Source: Clostridiales bacterium | GTDB taxonomy: Bacteria > Bacillota > Clostridia > Oscillospirales > Oscillospiraceae | Direction: 5' to 3' | NCBI GenBank assembly: GCA_004558025.1 | Contig: SFEG01000010.1 | Coordinates: forward strand, 1 to 53,833 | Length of the DNA stretch: 53,833 bases | Shown here: one piece after another, positions 17,163 through 27,039 of the stretch | How positions within the stretch are numbered: the first letter of the stretch is position 1 | Layout: every line of letters starts with the position of its first letter | Made by a program: the position numbers and the translations under genes | Notes under the pieces: generated by a model | Told to the model about the DNA's origin: nothing | Seen by the model: the letters and a program-made list of their open reading frames with translations, nothing else | Database searches by the model: none

Positions 17163-19178
17163 ATGAATTACAGTAAATGGAAAATTGAAGAATGTCCGAC
17201 AGATAAGCTCAAACTGTTCGCCGATGCGGGCTATCCCACGCTGCTCGCGGCGATGCTTGCCGTGCGCGGGCTCGGCAGCGCCGAGGAGGCAAAAAGCTTT
17301 CTTGACGGCGGCGCGGAGCTCTTGTGCGATCCGCTTCTTATGAAGGATATGGACAAGGCCGTTTCGAGGATAAGGCACGCTCTGAGCATGCGCGAGACCG
17401 TTGCCGTTTACGGCGACTACGATGTTGACGGCATAACCTCGACCTGCCTTTTGACCGACTGGCTGCGCGGCCGCGGGCTTGAGTGCTATCCGTATATTCC
17501 CGACCGCATCGGCGAAGGCTACGGACTAAACAGCGCGGCGATAGACACGCTGCACCGTAAGGGCGTGAGCCTTATAATAAGCGTCGACTGCGGCATAACG
17601 GCGGCCGTGGAGGCAGAGCACGCAAAAAAAGTCGGCGTTGACCTCATCATAACCGACCACCACGAGTGCCGCGAGCAGACGATACCCGACGCCATAGCCG
17701 TCATCGACCCCAAGCAGGACGACTGCACGTATCCGAATAAGGATCTTGCGGGAGTCGGCGTTGCGCTGAAGCTCGTGTGCGCAGTTGAGGGCAAAAACGA
17801 GGAGATCGTCGAGCGCTACGCAGATCTTGCGGCGATAGGCACTGTTGCCGACGTTGTGCCGCTCACGGGCGAGAACAGATATATTGTCCGCAGTGGGCTT
17901 GAAAAGCTCGGGAATCCGGCACGCCCCGGTCTTGCGGCACTTCTGCGCGAGTCGGGTGCGTCGGAAAAGAAGATATCTTCATCGACTATTGGCTTTTCGC
18001 TCGCGCCGCGCCTTAACGCGGCCGGACGCCTCGGAGAAGTTTCCGTTGCCGGCAAGCTTCTTATGACGCGCGACAAAAAGGAGGCAAACGACCTCGCCGG
18101 TGAGCTGTGCGAATTAAACCGCCGCCGCCAGCATCTCGAGACGGAGATATGGGATGATGCCTCCGGCATGATGGACGGCAAGACCCCGTCGACGCCGATA
18201 GTCCTCGCAAGCGAGAAATGGCATCAGGGCGTTATCGGCATTGCGGCCTCGAAGCTTGCCGAGCAGTATTCAAAGCCGACCATCATGATCTGCCTTGACG
18301 GCGACAAGGGCAAGGGCTCATGCCGGAGCTACGGCGGCTTTAACCTTTTCGATGCGCTGTCGGCCTGCTCGGAATATCTCGAAGGCTTCGGCGGTCACGC
18401 GCTCGCGGCCGGACTTAATATAAAGCGTGATAAGATCAGGCAGTTCTGCCGCGCGTTCAGCGAATATTATGAGCATAATAAGCCCACGGAGCTTCCGACA
18501 CTGTGCTGCGACATGCAGATAACAGACCCCCGGGTGCTGGACATGCAGGGCGTCGATTCGCTCTCGCGGCTCGAGCCATACGGCAGCGGAAATCCCAAGC
18601 CCACACTGTGCATTATCGGTGCGCGCCTTGAGAAAGTAACGCCCATCGGCGGCGGAAAGCATCTGCGCCTCGGCATAAGCTACAAGGGCACGGAATTTGA
18701 GTGCGTTTTCTTCTCGCACTGCGAGTCCGAGCTCGGACTGAGAGTCGGAGACATGGTGGATGTCGCGTTCACTCCGCAGATAAACGAGTTCAGGCTGCGC
18801 CGCAGTGTGCAGCTTCAGATAACGGAGATAAGAAAGCACGATCCCAAGCCGCTGTGCGGCATGATCCTTGACGATGAGGTACCGCTCCGCGAGGCCTCGG
18901 CCTACTGCCCGGATCGCGGCGCGTTCGTCAAGGCCTGGCGCAGACTGCAGGCCGTCGGAGGCTCGGTCGCGGGCGACCTTGACGGCATAATAAGCCAGTG
19001 CCCGCACGGGATAGAGCCGGAGAGGTTCTGCATATGCCTGCGCGTTCTGTGTGAGTTGGGTCTGCTGCGCACCGTGATCCCCGGTTCGGTGTTCGGAGCA
19101 AAAATTGTCTCCGGCAGCGCAAAGGTCAATCTTGAAAGCTCAGAGCTTATAAAACGCCTGAAAGCGAGACGGTCATGA
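17163..19178 (+). CDS. recJ: Single-stranded-DNA-specific exonuclease RecJ
   Basis: A 5'-3' ssDNA exonuclease of recombination and mismatch repair. The 671 residues contain the DHH phosphoesterase motifs YGDYDVDGITSTC, ISVDCGITAAVEA and LIITDHHECRE, the DHHA1 motif EGFGGHALAAGLNI, and an OB-fold region with GSGNPKPTLCI. A C-terminal extension of about 110 residues (from about 560) resembles the extra domain seen in Firmicutes RecJ. The ATG lacks a strong ribosome-binding site. It is the first gene of recJ-relA-dtd-MBL-COG2426. In many Firmicutes apt lies between recJ and relA; here they overlap by 4 bases and apt is absent. Confidence 0.94.
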   Translation: MNYSKWKIEECPTDKLKLFADAGYPTLLAAMLAVRGLGSAEEAKSFLDGGAELLCDPLLMKDMDKAVSRIRHALSMRETVAVYGDYDVDGITSTCLLTDWLRGRGLECYPYIPDRIGEGYGLNSAAIDTLHRKGVSLIISVDCGITAAVEAEHAKKVGVDLIITDHHECREQTIPDAIAVIDPKQDDCTYPNKDLAGVGVALKLVCAVEGKNEEIVERYADLAAIGTVADVVPLTGENRYIVRSGLEKLGNPARPGLAALLRESGASEKKISSSTIGFSLAPRLNAAGRLGEVSVAGKLLMTRDKKEANDLAGELCELNRRRQHLETEIWDDASGMMDGKTPSTPIVLASEKWHQGVIGIAASKLAEQYSKPTIMICLDGDKGKGSCRSYGGFNLFDALSACSEYLEGFGGHALAAGLNIKRDKIRQFCRAFSEYYEHNKPTELPTLCCDMQITDPRVLDMQGVDSLSRLEPYGSGNPKPTLCIIGARLEKVTPIGGGKHLRLGISYKGTEFECVFFSHCESELGLRVGDMVDVAFTPQINEFRLRRSVQLQITEIRKHDPKPLCGMILDDEVPLREASAYCPDRGAFVKAWRRLQAVGGSVAGDLDGIISQCPHGIEPERFCICLRVLCELGLLRTVIPGSVFGAKIVSGSAKVNLESSELIKRLKARRS

Positions 19179-21418
19179 TGTCAGACATTGAAAACAGAAA
19201 ACTTGATCCCGATGAGATGTTTGCCGCGCTGAGCAAAAAAATCAGCGAAAGCGGCATGGATATGGACATGGGCAGGATAGAGGCGGCCTATCATATGGCA
19301 AAGCTTGCCCACACCGGTCAGCTGCGCAAGGACGGCTCGCCCTATGTCACCCACTGTGTCGCCGCGGCGGATATCGCCGCCGATATGGGGCTTGACGAGG
19401 ACTCGATAGTCGCGGCGCTGCTGCATGACGTTATAGAGGACACCGACCTTACCCACAGCGATATAGCAAAGCAGTTCGGCGAGCCGGTCGCGAACATCGT
19501 CGAGGGCGTTACAAAGCTCACGCGCGTGCAGTACACCAGCAAGGAAGACGAGCAGATGGAGAACCTGCGCAAGATGCTCATGGCAATGGCCAAGGACATC
19601 CGCGTCATTCTCATAAAGATCGCCGACCGCCTGCACAATATGCGCACCATGGCCTATCAGACCGAGGAAAAGCAGCGCCAGAAATCGCTGGAGACGATGG
19701 AGATATACGCCCCCATTGCGCACCGCCTCGGCATGCAGAGAGCCAAGTGGGAGCTTGAGGATCTTGCGCTGATGTACCTCGATCCGGCAGGCTATAAGGA
19801 GATAACCGATACGCTCAACGACCGTATGGATACGCTCAAGGACTTCATGTCCACGGTCGAAACGAAGATCAAAAAGCGCCTTGACGAAGAGGGACTTCAG
19901 GTCACGGTATACAGCCGCATAAAGCATATTTACAGCATTTATCGCAAAATGTACGCGCAGAAGCTTGATATAAACGGCATATTCGACCTGTGCGCATTCC
20001 GCGTCATCGTCGATACGATCCCCGACTGCTATAACGTGCTGGGCATCATCCACGATATGTTCAAGCCCGTGCCCGGCAGATTCAAGGACTATATCTCCAC
20101 CCCGAAGCCGAACATGTATCAGAGCGTGCACACAACGGTCATCGGCTCCGAGGGCATACCCTTCGAGGTGCAGATACGCACCTGGGAAATGCACCGCACC
20201 GCCGAATACGGTATTGCCGCGCACTGGAAGTATAAGATCGGCTCCGCGGCCGAGACGATCGTCAAGGACGGCGACGAGGAGAAATTCGCCTGGGTAAGGC
20301 GATTGCTTGAGAGCCAGCAGGAGTCCGACGCGACGGACTTTTTCCACAACCTCAAGATCGACATGTTTGCCGACGAGGTCTTCGTCTTCTCGCCCAAGGG
20401 CGACGTCATAAACCTTCCGGCGGGAGCAACGCCAATAGACTTTGCCTACAGCATACACTCTGCCGTCGGCAACAGCATGATAGGTGCGTCGGTAAACGGC
20501 AGAATAGTGAACTTTGACTATGTTCTGCAAAACGGCGATATCGTCGAGGTCAGAACATCAAAAAGCGCCGCCGGGCCGAGCCGCGACTGGCTCAATATCG
20601 CAAAAAGCGGCTCCGCGCGCACGAAGATAAAGCAGTGGTTCAAAAAAGAACGCCGCGAGGAGAACATCGAGCGCGGCCGCGCCATGTTTGAGGCCGAGCT
20701 TAAAAACAAGGGCCTGCGCATGGAGGATGTCTGCGACGAGGAGGTGCTGCCGCAGCTCCTGAAGAAGGTATCGTACACGAGCCTTGACGAGATGTACGCC
20801 GCCATCGGATACGGCGGCATGGCAGCGACAAGAGCCGTTAACCGCATGAAGGACGAGCTTGCCCGCCTGCACCATGTTTCGGGCAAAAAGACCGTCCTTG
20901 AAAAGGTCACGGAGGCCGCCGAGCGCCGCGAGCAGCAGGCGAACAAGAAGATAAAGCCCGTCCACGGCGTTCTGGTCGAAGGACTGGATAACTGCCTCAT
21001 AAAATTCTCACGCTGCTGCACGCCGATACCCGGCGACGATATAGTCGGATATATAACGCGCGGCCAGGGCGTGTCCATCCACCGCACCGACTGCGAAAAC
21101 TACGCCCGCCGCGAGTTCAAGCCCGAGGATATCGGCCGCTGGATAAACGTCAGCTGGGCGGACGAGATAAAGGAAAACTACGCGACGGCGATAACGGTCG
21201 TCTCGCGCGAGCGCAACGGACTTATTATGGATATAGCGACGATATTCAACACCCTCAATACCAAGGTGCGCACGATAAATGCGCGCGATACGGGCGATAA
21301 GTCGATAGTGAATATAACGCTTGAGACCTCCGGCATCGACGAGCTGCGCACGGTCGTAAACCGCATAGGCGCGCTGCCCGGTGTCGTTGAGGTCAACAGA
21401 AACGGAGGTAAACGATGA
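19175..21418 (+). CDS. relA: Bifunctional (p)ppGpp synthetase/hydrolase
   Basis: A long RSH enzyme of the stringent response. Domain order over 747 residues: HD hydrolase (about 30-180, with THCVAAADIAAD, LLHDVIEDTDLTHSD and IKIADRLHNMRTM), synthetase (about 230-350, with VYSRIKHIYSIYRKM and PNMYQSVHTTVIG), TGS (about 390-450, DEVFVFSPKGDVINLPAGA), a Cys/His region (CCTPIPGDDIVGYITRG) and a C-terminal ACT domain. The HD signature is intact, so hydrolase activity is expected as well as synthesis. ATG overlaps the recJ stop (ATGA) and the end overlaps dtd likewise, so translation is coupled. Confidence 0.96.
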   Translation: MMSDIENRKLDPDEMFAALSKKISESGMDMDMGRIEAAYHMAKLAHTGQLRKDGSPYVTHCVAAADIAADMGLDEDSIVAALLHDVIEDTDLTHSDIAKQFGEPVANIVEGVTKLTRVQYTSKEDEQMENLRKMLMAMAKDIRVILIKIADRLHNMRTMAYQTEEKQRQKSLETMEIYAPIAHRLGMQRAKWELEDLALMYLDPAGYKEITDTLNDRMDTLKDFMSTVETKIKKRLDEEGLQVTVYSRIKHIYSIYRKMYAQKLDINGIFDLCAFRVIVDTIPDCYNVLGIIHDMFKPVPGRFKDYISTPKPNMYQSVHTTVIGSEGIPFEVQIRTWEMHRTAEYGIAAHWKYKIGSAAETIVKDGDEEKFAWVRRLLESQQESDATDFFHNLKIDMFADEVFVFSPKGDVINLPAGATPIDFAYSIHSAVGNSMIGASVNGRIVNFDYVLQNGDIVEVRTSKSAAGPSRDWLNIAKSGSARTKIKQWFKKERREENIERGRAMFEAELKNKGLRMEDVCDEEVLPQLLKKVSYTSLDEMYAAIGYGGMAATRAVNRMKDELARLHHVSGKKTVLEKVTEAAERREQQANKKIKPVHGVLVEGLDNCLIKFSRCCTPIPGDDIVGYITRGQGVSIHRTDCENYARREFKPEDIGRWINVSWADEIKENYATAITVVSRERNGLIMDIATIFNTLNTKVRTINARDTGDKSIVNITLETSGIDELRTVVNRIGALPGVVEVNRNGGKR

Positions 21419-21858
21419 GAGCTGTTTTAACGAGGGTCGACAGTGCCTCGGTAGCTATAGACGGCAAGGTAAAAAGCAGCATCGGCAAGGGCTTTCTCAT
21501 TCTGCTCGGCGTCCACGAGGACGATGAGGAAAAGGAAGCGATAAAGATCGCCGATAAGATCTGCGGACTGAGGATATTCGAGGACGAGGCGGGGAAGATG
21601 AACGTAAATCCCGCCGACGCGGGAGCACAGCTGCTGATAATAAGTCAGTTCACGCTTTTTGCCGACTGCAAGTCGCGCCGCCCCGGCTTTTCAAAGGCCG
21701 CCCGTCCCGAGAAGGCGATACCGCTGTACGAAAAGGTCATTGCCGAGTGCCGCGCGCGCGGCTTCAAGGTCGGAACCGGCGAGTTCGGCGCGGAAATGAA
21801 GGTCGAATCCGTAAACGACGGACCTGTCACCATTATTCTTGACACAAAGGAGCTTTGA
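21415..21858 (+). CDS. dtd: D-aminoacyl-tRNA deacylase
   Basis: Hydrolyses D-aminoacyl-tRNAs, and glycyl-tRNA(Ala), as a chirality proofreader. The 147 residues, the usual length, include MRAVLTRVDSASVAIDG, the active-site LIISQFTLFADCKSRRPGF and the C-terminal cross-subunit VESVNDGPVTIILDT corresponding to the Gly-cisPro loop. It sits in the conserved Firmicutes position after relA with a 4-base overlap, and GGAGG lies inside the relA 3' end. Confidence 0.95.
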   Translation: MRAVLTRVDSASVAIDGKVKSSIGKGFLILLGVHEDDEEKEAIKIADKICGLRIFEDEAGKMNVNPADAGAQLLIISQFTLFADCKSRRPGFSKAARPEKAIPLYEKVIAECRARGFKVGTGEFGAEMKVESVNDGPVTIILDTKEL

Positions 21859-21860
21859 AG

Positions 21861-22475
21861 ATGAACATAAAAACTTTGCCGGTCGGCCAGCTTGAAACAA
21901 ACTGCTATGTTGTTATAAATGAAGAAACGCTCGAGTGCGTCGTGATAGACCCCGGCGATGAGAGCAACACCATCATGGATTATATCGAGTCCAATAATTT
22001 AAAATGTAAGGCCATAATGCTCACCCACGGCCACTTTGACCACGTCGGCGCCGTGAACGCCGTCGCCGAGCAGACAGGCTGCACGGTGTATATAAATCCC
22101 CGCGACGAGGGATATAAGGTCGGCATGAGCGGCATGATGTTCAAGCTCCCCGAGGGCGGAAGATACTACGACGACGGCGACGAGATAACGGAGGCCGGGC
22201 TCAAATTCAAGGTCATCGCAACTCCGGGGCACACTCCCGGCGGGGTGAGCCTTATCTGCGAAAACGCGCTGTTTGTCGGCGATACGATGTTTCGCGGCAG
22301 CTGCGGAAGAACGGATCTCCCGGGCGGTGATACCGAGACCGAGCTGCACTCACTCAAAAAGCTATGTGAGCTCTCCGGCGATTACGAGGTCTATCCCGGT
22401 CATATGGACAGCTCGACGCTTGAGCGTGAGCGCCGCTTTAATCACTACTGCCGCGAGGCCATGGCAAACTACTAA
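21861..22475 (+). CDS. MBL-fold metallohydrolase (YqgX/glyoxalase II-like)
   Basis: A 204-residue metallo-beta-lactamase fold protein: MLTHGHFDHVGAVN gives the HxHxDH dinuclear metal site, with further ligands in ATPGHTPGGVSLIC and FVGDTMFRGSCGRTDL and the late His in YPGHMDSST. It belongs to the short hydroxyacylglutathione hydrolase-like group (YqgX in Bacillus) that regularly follows dtd in Firmicutes; some members hydrolyse thioesters of low-molecular-weight thiols. ATG at 21861 is favoured over the TTG at 21855 since GGAG lies 9 bases upstream. Confidence 0.88.
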   Translation: MNIKTLPVGQLETNCYVVINEETLECVVIDPGDESNTIMDYIESNNLKCKAIMLTHGHFDHVGAVNAVAEQTGCTVYINPRDEGYKVGMSGMMFKLPEGGRYYDDGDEITEAGLKFKVIATPGHTPGGVSLICENALFVGDTMFRGSCGRTDLPGGDTETELHSLKKLCELSGDYEVYPGHMDSSTLERERRFNHYCREAMANY

Positions 22476-22490
22476 ACTGCGGAGAACACG

Positions 22491-22952
22491 ATGCTTCAAG
22501 ACATACTCAAGACCCTGGTCACGGCGATGGTGCCGATACTTGAGATACGCGGCGCCATCCCCGTGGGCGTTGCTGCCGGCATGGATCCGTGGCTGGCCTT
22601 CGCCGTCGGCTTTGTGGGCAATATGCTGCCTGTGCCGTTTCTCATCCTGCTTGTGCGCAAGGTGATAGAGTGGATGAAAAAGCACCATATCCTCGATGCG
22701 CTGACTACCTTTGTCGAGCGCAAGGGGCATGAAAAGGCCAAGACCGTTCAGGCGTACAGCTTCTGGGGTCTTTTCATCCTCGTTGCCATACCGCTTCCGG
22801 GAACGGGAGCGTGGACGGGGGCGCTCGTCGCCTCGCTTATGGATATGCGCCTTAAAAGGGCGCTGCCGGCCATAGGCATGGGTGTCGCCGCTGCGGGGCT
22901 TATAGTTCTGGCGCTGACCTACGGCGTTATCCACGTCGGCACGCTGTTCTGA
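22491..22952 (+). CDS. COG2426 family small membrane protein (PF06695, putative small multidrug export)
   Basis: A 153-residue protein with four to five hydrophobic segments. The pattern ILEIRGAIPVGVAAGM followed by GNMLPVPFLILLVRKVIEWM and AIPLPGTGAWTGALVASLM, with its repeated Glu/Arg-Gly and Pro-Gly-Thr-Gly loops, is characteristic of PF06695 membrane proteins. The multidrug export name is a database label with little support. It is the last gene of the recJ operon, where hemZ often stands in other Firmicutes, and is followed by a strong terminator. Confidence 0.85.
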   Translation: MLQDILKTLVTAMVPILEIRGAIPVGVAAGMDPWLAFAVGFVGNMLPVPFLILLVRKVIEWMKKHHILDALTTFVERKGHEKAKTVQAYSFWGLFILVAIPLPGTGAWTGALVASLMDMRLKRALPAIGMGVAAAGLIVLALTYGVIHVGTLF

Positions 22953-22998
22953 TAAATATTCAGATACATACATAAAAACGAACTGAGAATAAATATTC

Positions 22999-23035
22999 AA
23001 AACCCCTGCAAAATGCGCAAATTTTGCAGGGGTTT
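22999..23035 (+). terminator. Terminator of the recJ-relA operon
   Basis: AAACCCCTGCAAAAT and its complement around GCGC: a long stem ending in GGGGTTT. The T tract is short, but the stem is strong. Confidence 0.75.
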
Positions 23036-23132
23036 ATGCATATTTGCCACTGGTTGTTGCATTTATACAAGTGAGGTTATGCGGGAAACAATTATTTGTT
23101 GAAAATAACGAGTAGATTTTTATTCAAAACTA

Positions 23133-23161
23133 TTGCATATATGTGAATAAAAATGTATAAT
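23133..23161 (+). promoter_or_regulatory. Promoter of the M14-SLH gene
   Basis: TTGCAT, 17 bases, TATAAT, about 50 bases before the ATG. The flanks are very AT-rich, as in strong promoters. Confidence 0.75.
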
Positions 23162-23210
23162 AGCCACTGTCGATGAATAAAAACCTCAGAAAGGCGACAA
23201 GGTGAAAAAC

Positions 23211-26200
23211 ATGCATAAGGCGAAAACAAATAACAATTTCACTAAACTCATTTCCATGCTGCTTGTTGTGCTGATGCTCGTGTCGATAGTTCCGATCACG
23301 GCCTCGGCAGACCCGGCAAGCGCAAGCTTTGAAAATGTGTCCGGCGAAGGTAAAGATGGTAAAGATATAATATCTCTTGCAGAAGGACGCGAGTACAAGG
23401 CGACTATCCCAATAAGCGCAGACGTCGACCCGTCCACTGTAACATGGACGATGGTCAAGGACAGCTCCAAGAGCTATGTAAGCAAGGAGCTCTTCCCGAA
23501 TCAGACCGAGGGCGGCGCACTTGACACCTGGATCTGCGACGATGGCGAGACGAAGTTCTTCAACGAAGTCAAGACCAGCGTCAAGGACGTAAACGGCCAG
23601 AAGGCTCTCGTTGCCGAATTCAGCACCAACGATTTCTTCTTCGGCTACGACTGGTGGACCGGCGAGATATACCCCGATAACAGCGCACCTCACGATGAGG
23701 GCGGCGCGTACCTCGATTCCTGCGGCTACTTCAACCTCACGGCGACCGATAAGGACGGCAAGGTCCTCGGCTCGGTCTCCGTAAAGATCGCCCCCTACGA
23801 CAGCTTCCACACGATGGACGAGATCTACACCGAGCTCGACGACATGGTGGCAGCTGCGAAGGATTCCGGCATCTTTGTGCAGAAGTATTCCATGGGCAAG
23901 TCCTCGGGCGATATTTACGACGCGCTCGATATGCCCTACCTTATCGTTGCAAAGGATCAGAGCACTGTGACCAAGTGGCTCGAGTTCACCGAGAAGGCCG
24001 AAACTCAGCCCGATCAGGTCCTTGCCGATATAAAAGCAGGCAAATATGACGACATAAAGGTTCCCGTGATGTTCTCGAACATCCACGCAAATGAGGTCGC
24101 GGCGGCCGACGGCATCATGGAGTTTGCGTGGATGCTCGTAAACGCCGCCACCGGCGACGGCAAGCTCAGCTACAATAACCTCACCGGCTTCACCGCCGAG
24201 GGCAAGACCGAGTTCGAAAGCGAGAAGTCCGAAAGCAAAATGGCCGTTCCCGATCTCGTTAAGGACAGCGCGACCTACCTCGGCTGGCTGACGGGCGACA
24301 ACAGCAGCTCCGGCGTTGTCGATCTCGACAAGTACTATGAGCAGAAGACCGTGAAAACCACGATCGACGAGCTGCTCGACGGCGTGTTCTTCATCCTCGT
24401 TCCCGAGGAGAACGTCGAAGGCCGTACCTACATAACCCGCGAAGCCTCCAACGGCTACGACCTCAACCGCGATAACTCCTTCCAGACCACTGAGGAAACT
24501 CAGAACATGCAGCAGCTTATCGCAACCTTCAACCCCGTATCCCTCACAGAGTTCCACGGCCGTGTTGAAGCTTTCCAGTGCGAGCCCTGCGATCCCCCTC
24601 ACGAGCCGAACTTTGAGTACGACCTGCTGGCAGATCACCTTATAGCAGGCGGCGAGGCTCTCGGCATAGCGGCTGTCGCAAATAACGATACCTATAACAG
24701 CTATGTCATCCCCCAGCGCGACTACCTGACCGATAACGGCGACGGCACCACCTACTGGTCCGATCCCTGGGACGATATGTCCACCTCCTACACCCCGCAG
24801 TTTGCGATGCTCCAGGGCACTGTTGCTTACACCGTTGAGCTTCCCGGTTACAACGACGCGGGCGCTCAGCTCGTTCAGTACGGCTGCCTCGGCCAGGCAA
24901 ACTACATAGCCGGTGAAAAGCTCGGCTACCTCGCATCTCAGACCGAGATATTCAGCCGCGGCGTCGGCAATAAGAACTCTGATGCATATACTCTCGTCGG
25001 CCAGTGGCTGTGCGACCAGAACGACGTCGAAGGCGCAGAGTCCGACCTCTTCCGTCCCGAGTTTGACGGCGATGGCGAAAACGGCAACTTCTATCCCGAG
25101 TGCTACATCATCCCCCTCGACGGCGTGAACCAGACCAATCTCCAGGCCGCCGGCGACATGATGGAGTGGCTCTCCCGCAATGATGTCAAGGTTCTCGTAA
25201 CCGATAAGGAATTCACCTACGAAGGCGTTACCTATCCCGCGGGAACGATGATCGTTTCCATGTACCAGGCAAAGCGCTCCGTTGCAAACGGCGTTCTGTA
25301 CGACGGCACCCTCATTTCCAGCTGGACCGTTCTCTACTCCGAGGGCATCACCTCCTTTAACGAGACACGCGGCTTCGATATGGTCACAGTAACAGAGCCC
25401 GCGGCATACAAGACCATCAAGGCTGCATGCGGCGACTGGATGGATCACGACGATTGCCTCAGCTACATCGCAAATAAGCTCGGCTCTTACTTCACCGGCG
25501 AGAAAGACGGATACGTTATCATCTCAAACGCCTCCGAGGATTCCACCGCGGCAGTCAACGCGTTGCTCAAGGCGGGCAAGCCGGTCGGCATGGTCACCGA
25601 CAGCAAGAGCGATTTCTACGGCGACTTCGTCTGCAGCTACGCAGACTGGCAGTCTGTTTCCGCAAAATATGTTCTCAGCGGCACGGGCCTTGCCGAGGCT
25701 GATGTCCCGGCGGCAAAGGTCATCACCAAGGCTCCCACCGTTTACATCACCGGCGAGGTCGGCCCGGACGACGAGGGCTTCAAGTGGACCAGCCGCGTAA
25801 ACTGGAGCCACGGCAACTGGAACTATGACCGCGCAGCTCTCGAGCTCATAGGCTTTGAGACCACATCCGACCCGACAAAGGCAGACCTCATCATGGGTGC
25901 AAGCGCACTTAACGACGCTGCAAAGGCCGAGGTGCTTGCAGGCACCCCGTACATCGGCTACGGCTCCTCCGTGGCGCGCGGCAATATCTTCGGCGACGCT
26001 CTCGTTCGCAGCGCGGCAGACGGCATGGATTGCCTCGGCTACGTGACCTACCCGACTACCACTCTCGTAAACGCATCCTATGTCATGGATGAGGACGACG
26101 TCCTCTACGGCTACGGCGTAGGCTACTTCTCCAAGATCCCCGACGGTGCGCAGGTTCTCGTCAAGATGGACGGCAGCAAGACCCCGACCGAGGGCTTTGT

Positions 26201-26969
26201 CAAGATGATTGACGCAGATCAGACTGCGGCTGCAAAGGCATACCTCGACGGCTCCGTTCAGGCTATCTCCTATCAGGGCAAGCTCACCGCCGACGCAAAG
26301 AACGATGTAAACGTCGTATACTTTGCAAACAGCCTCACCCACAAGGTGCACCAGCGCGATGAATACGCCTTCATCAGCAACTTCGCGTTCTCAAATCTTC
26401 TCGGCGGCGACTTTATCTCATCCGGTGAAGAGACCGGCCTTCCGTTCAAGGATGTGGCATCCACCGATTGGTTCGTTGACAACGTAAAGTATGTCTATGA
26501 AAACAAGCTCATGCTCGGCGTTTCCGATACCGAGTTTGCACCCAAGGGCACGATGACGCGTGAAATGTTCGCGACCGTTCTCTACCGTATGGCAGGCAGC
26601 CCCTCTGTTGACGGCCTGAGCGTAAGCTTCAAGGATGTCAAGGAAGGTACATGGTCCTACAGCGCGATAGTCTGGGCATACAGCGAAGGCATCACCAAGG
26701 GCGTGGGAGGCGATATGTTCGCTCCCGAGCAGAGCATCACCCGTGAGGAGCTCGTCACGATGCTCCACCGCTACGCCGATACCCCCGAGGTCAGCGGCGA
26801 GCTGAGCTTCACCGATGCCTCCTCCGTGTCAGAATGGGCACAGGCAGCAGTCCTTTGGGCAAGCCAAAGCAAGATAGTCAACGGCTATGATAACGGCGCA
26901 TTCGGCCCGAGCGATACCGCTTCCCGCGCCGAAATGGCAGCAGTTATCCAGCGCTTCAGCGCTATGTAA
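23211..26969 (+). CDS. Secreted M14-family metallocarboxypeptidase with three SLH domains
   Basis: A 1252-residue cell-surface protein. A signal peptide (KLISMLLVVLMLVSIVPITASA, cleavage near residue 33) is followed by a beta-rich N-terminal region, then an M14 zinc peptidase domain: SNIHANEVAAADGIMEF supplies HxxE (near residue 290), NGYDLNRDNSFQT the substrate Arg region, LTEFHGRVEAFQ the third zinc His and YTVELPGYN the catalytic Glu. After a long middle part come three SLH domains (about 1080-1250), each with the FxDV...W start and TREE/SRAE core, which bind pyruvylated wall polymer. It is transcribed alone. Its even, C-ending codon choice differs from neighbours and suggests high expression. 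The substrate is unknown; wall peptides or dietary peptides are possible. Confidence 0.9.
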   Translation: MHKAKTNNNFTKLISMLLVVLMLVSIVPITASADPASASFENVSGEGKDGKDIISLAEGREYKATIPISADVDPSTVTWTMVKDSSKSYVSKELFPNQTEGGALDTWICDDGETKFFNEVKTSVKDVNGQKALVAEFSTNDFFFGYDWWTGEIYPDNSAPHDEGGAYLDSCGYFNLTATDKDGKVLGSVSVKIAPYDSFHTMDEIYTELDDMVAAAKDSGIFVQKYSMGKSSGDIYDALDMPYLIVAKDQSTVTKWLEFTEKAETQPDQVLADIKAGKYDDIKVPVMFSNIHANEVAAADGIMEFAWMLVNAATGDGKLSYNNLTGFTAEGKTEFESEKSESKMAVPDLVKDSATYLGWLTGDNSSSGVVDLDKYYEQKTVKTTIDELLDGVFFILVPEENVEGRTYITREASNGYDLNRDNSFQTTEETQNMQQLIATFNPVSLTEFHGRVEAFQCEPCDPPHEPNFEYDLLADHLIAGGEALGIAAVANNDTYNSYVIPQRDYLTDNGDGTTYWSDPWDDMSTSYTPQFAMLQGTVAYTVELPGYNDAGAQLVQYGCLGQANYIAGEKLGYLASQTEIFSRGVGNKNSDAYTLVGQWLCDQNDVEGAESDLFRPEFDGDGENGNFYPECYIIPLDGVNQTNLQAAGDMMEWLSRNDVKVLVTDKEFTYEGVTYPAGTMIVSMYQAKRSVANGVLYDGTLISSWTVLYSEGITSFNETRGFDMVTVTEPAAYKTIKAACGDWMDHDDCLSYIANKLGSYFTGEKDGYVIISNASEDSTAAVNALLKAGKPVGMVTDSKSDFYGDFVCSYADWQSVSAKYVLSGTGLAEADVPAAKVITKAPTVYITGEVGPDDEGFKWTSRVNWSHGNWNYDRAALELIGFETTSDPTKADLIMGASALNDAAKAEVLAGTPYIGYGSSVARGNIFGDALVRSAADGMDCLGYVTYPTTTLVNASYVMDEDDVLYGYGVGYFSKIPDGAQVLVKMDGSKTPTEGFVKMIDADQTAAAKAYLDGSVQAISYQGKLTADAKNDVNVVYFANSLTHKVHQRDEYAFISNFAFSNLLGGDFISSGEETGLPFKDVASTDWFVDNVKYVYENKLMLGVSDTEFAPKGTMTREMFATVLYRMAGSPSVDGLSVSFKDVKEGTWSYSAIVWAYSEGITKGVGGDMFAPEQSITREELVTMLHRYADTPEVSGELSFTDASSVSEWAQAAVLWASQSKIVNGYDNGAFGPSDTASRAEMAAVIQRFSAM

Positions 26970-26987
26970 TAAAAACCCTCTCAAAAA

Positions 26988-27023
26988 CAAAAAGCAAGGC
27001 CTTTGGCCTTGCTTTTTGTTTTT
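26988..27023 (+). terminator. Terminator of the M14-SLH gene
   Basis: AAAAAGCAAGGCC-ttt-GGCCTTGCTTTTTGTTTTT: a near-perfect 13-bp stem with a T-rich tail. It can also serve the convergent gene at 27040. Confidence 0.9.
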
Positions 27024-27039
27024 ATAATTCAATCAAAAA

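Noticed and set aside
23130..25448. A 772-residue open frame opposite the M14-SLH gene
   Set aside because: It mirrors a highly expressed gene with few stop-forming codons on the complement. The plus strand has a signal peptide, zinc motifs and SLH domains, which decide the matter.
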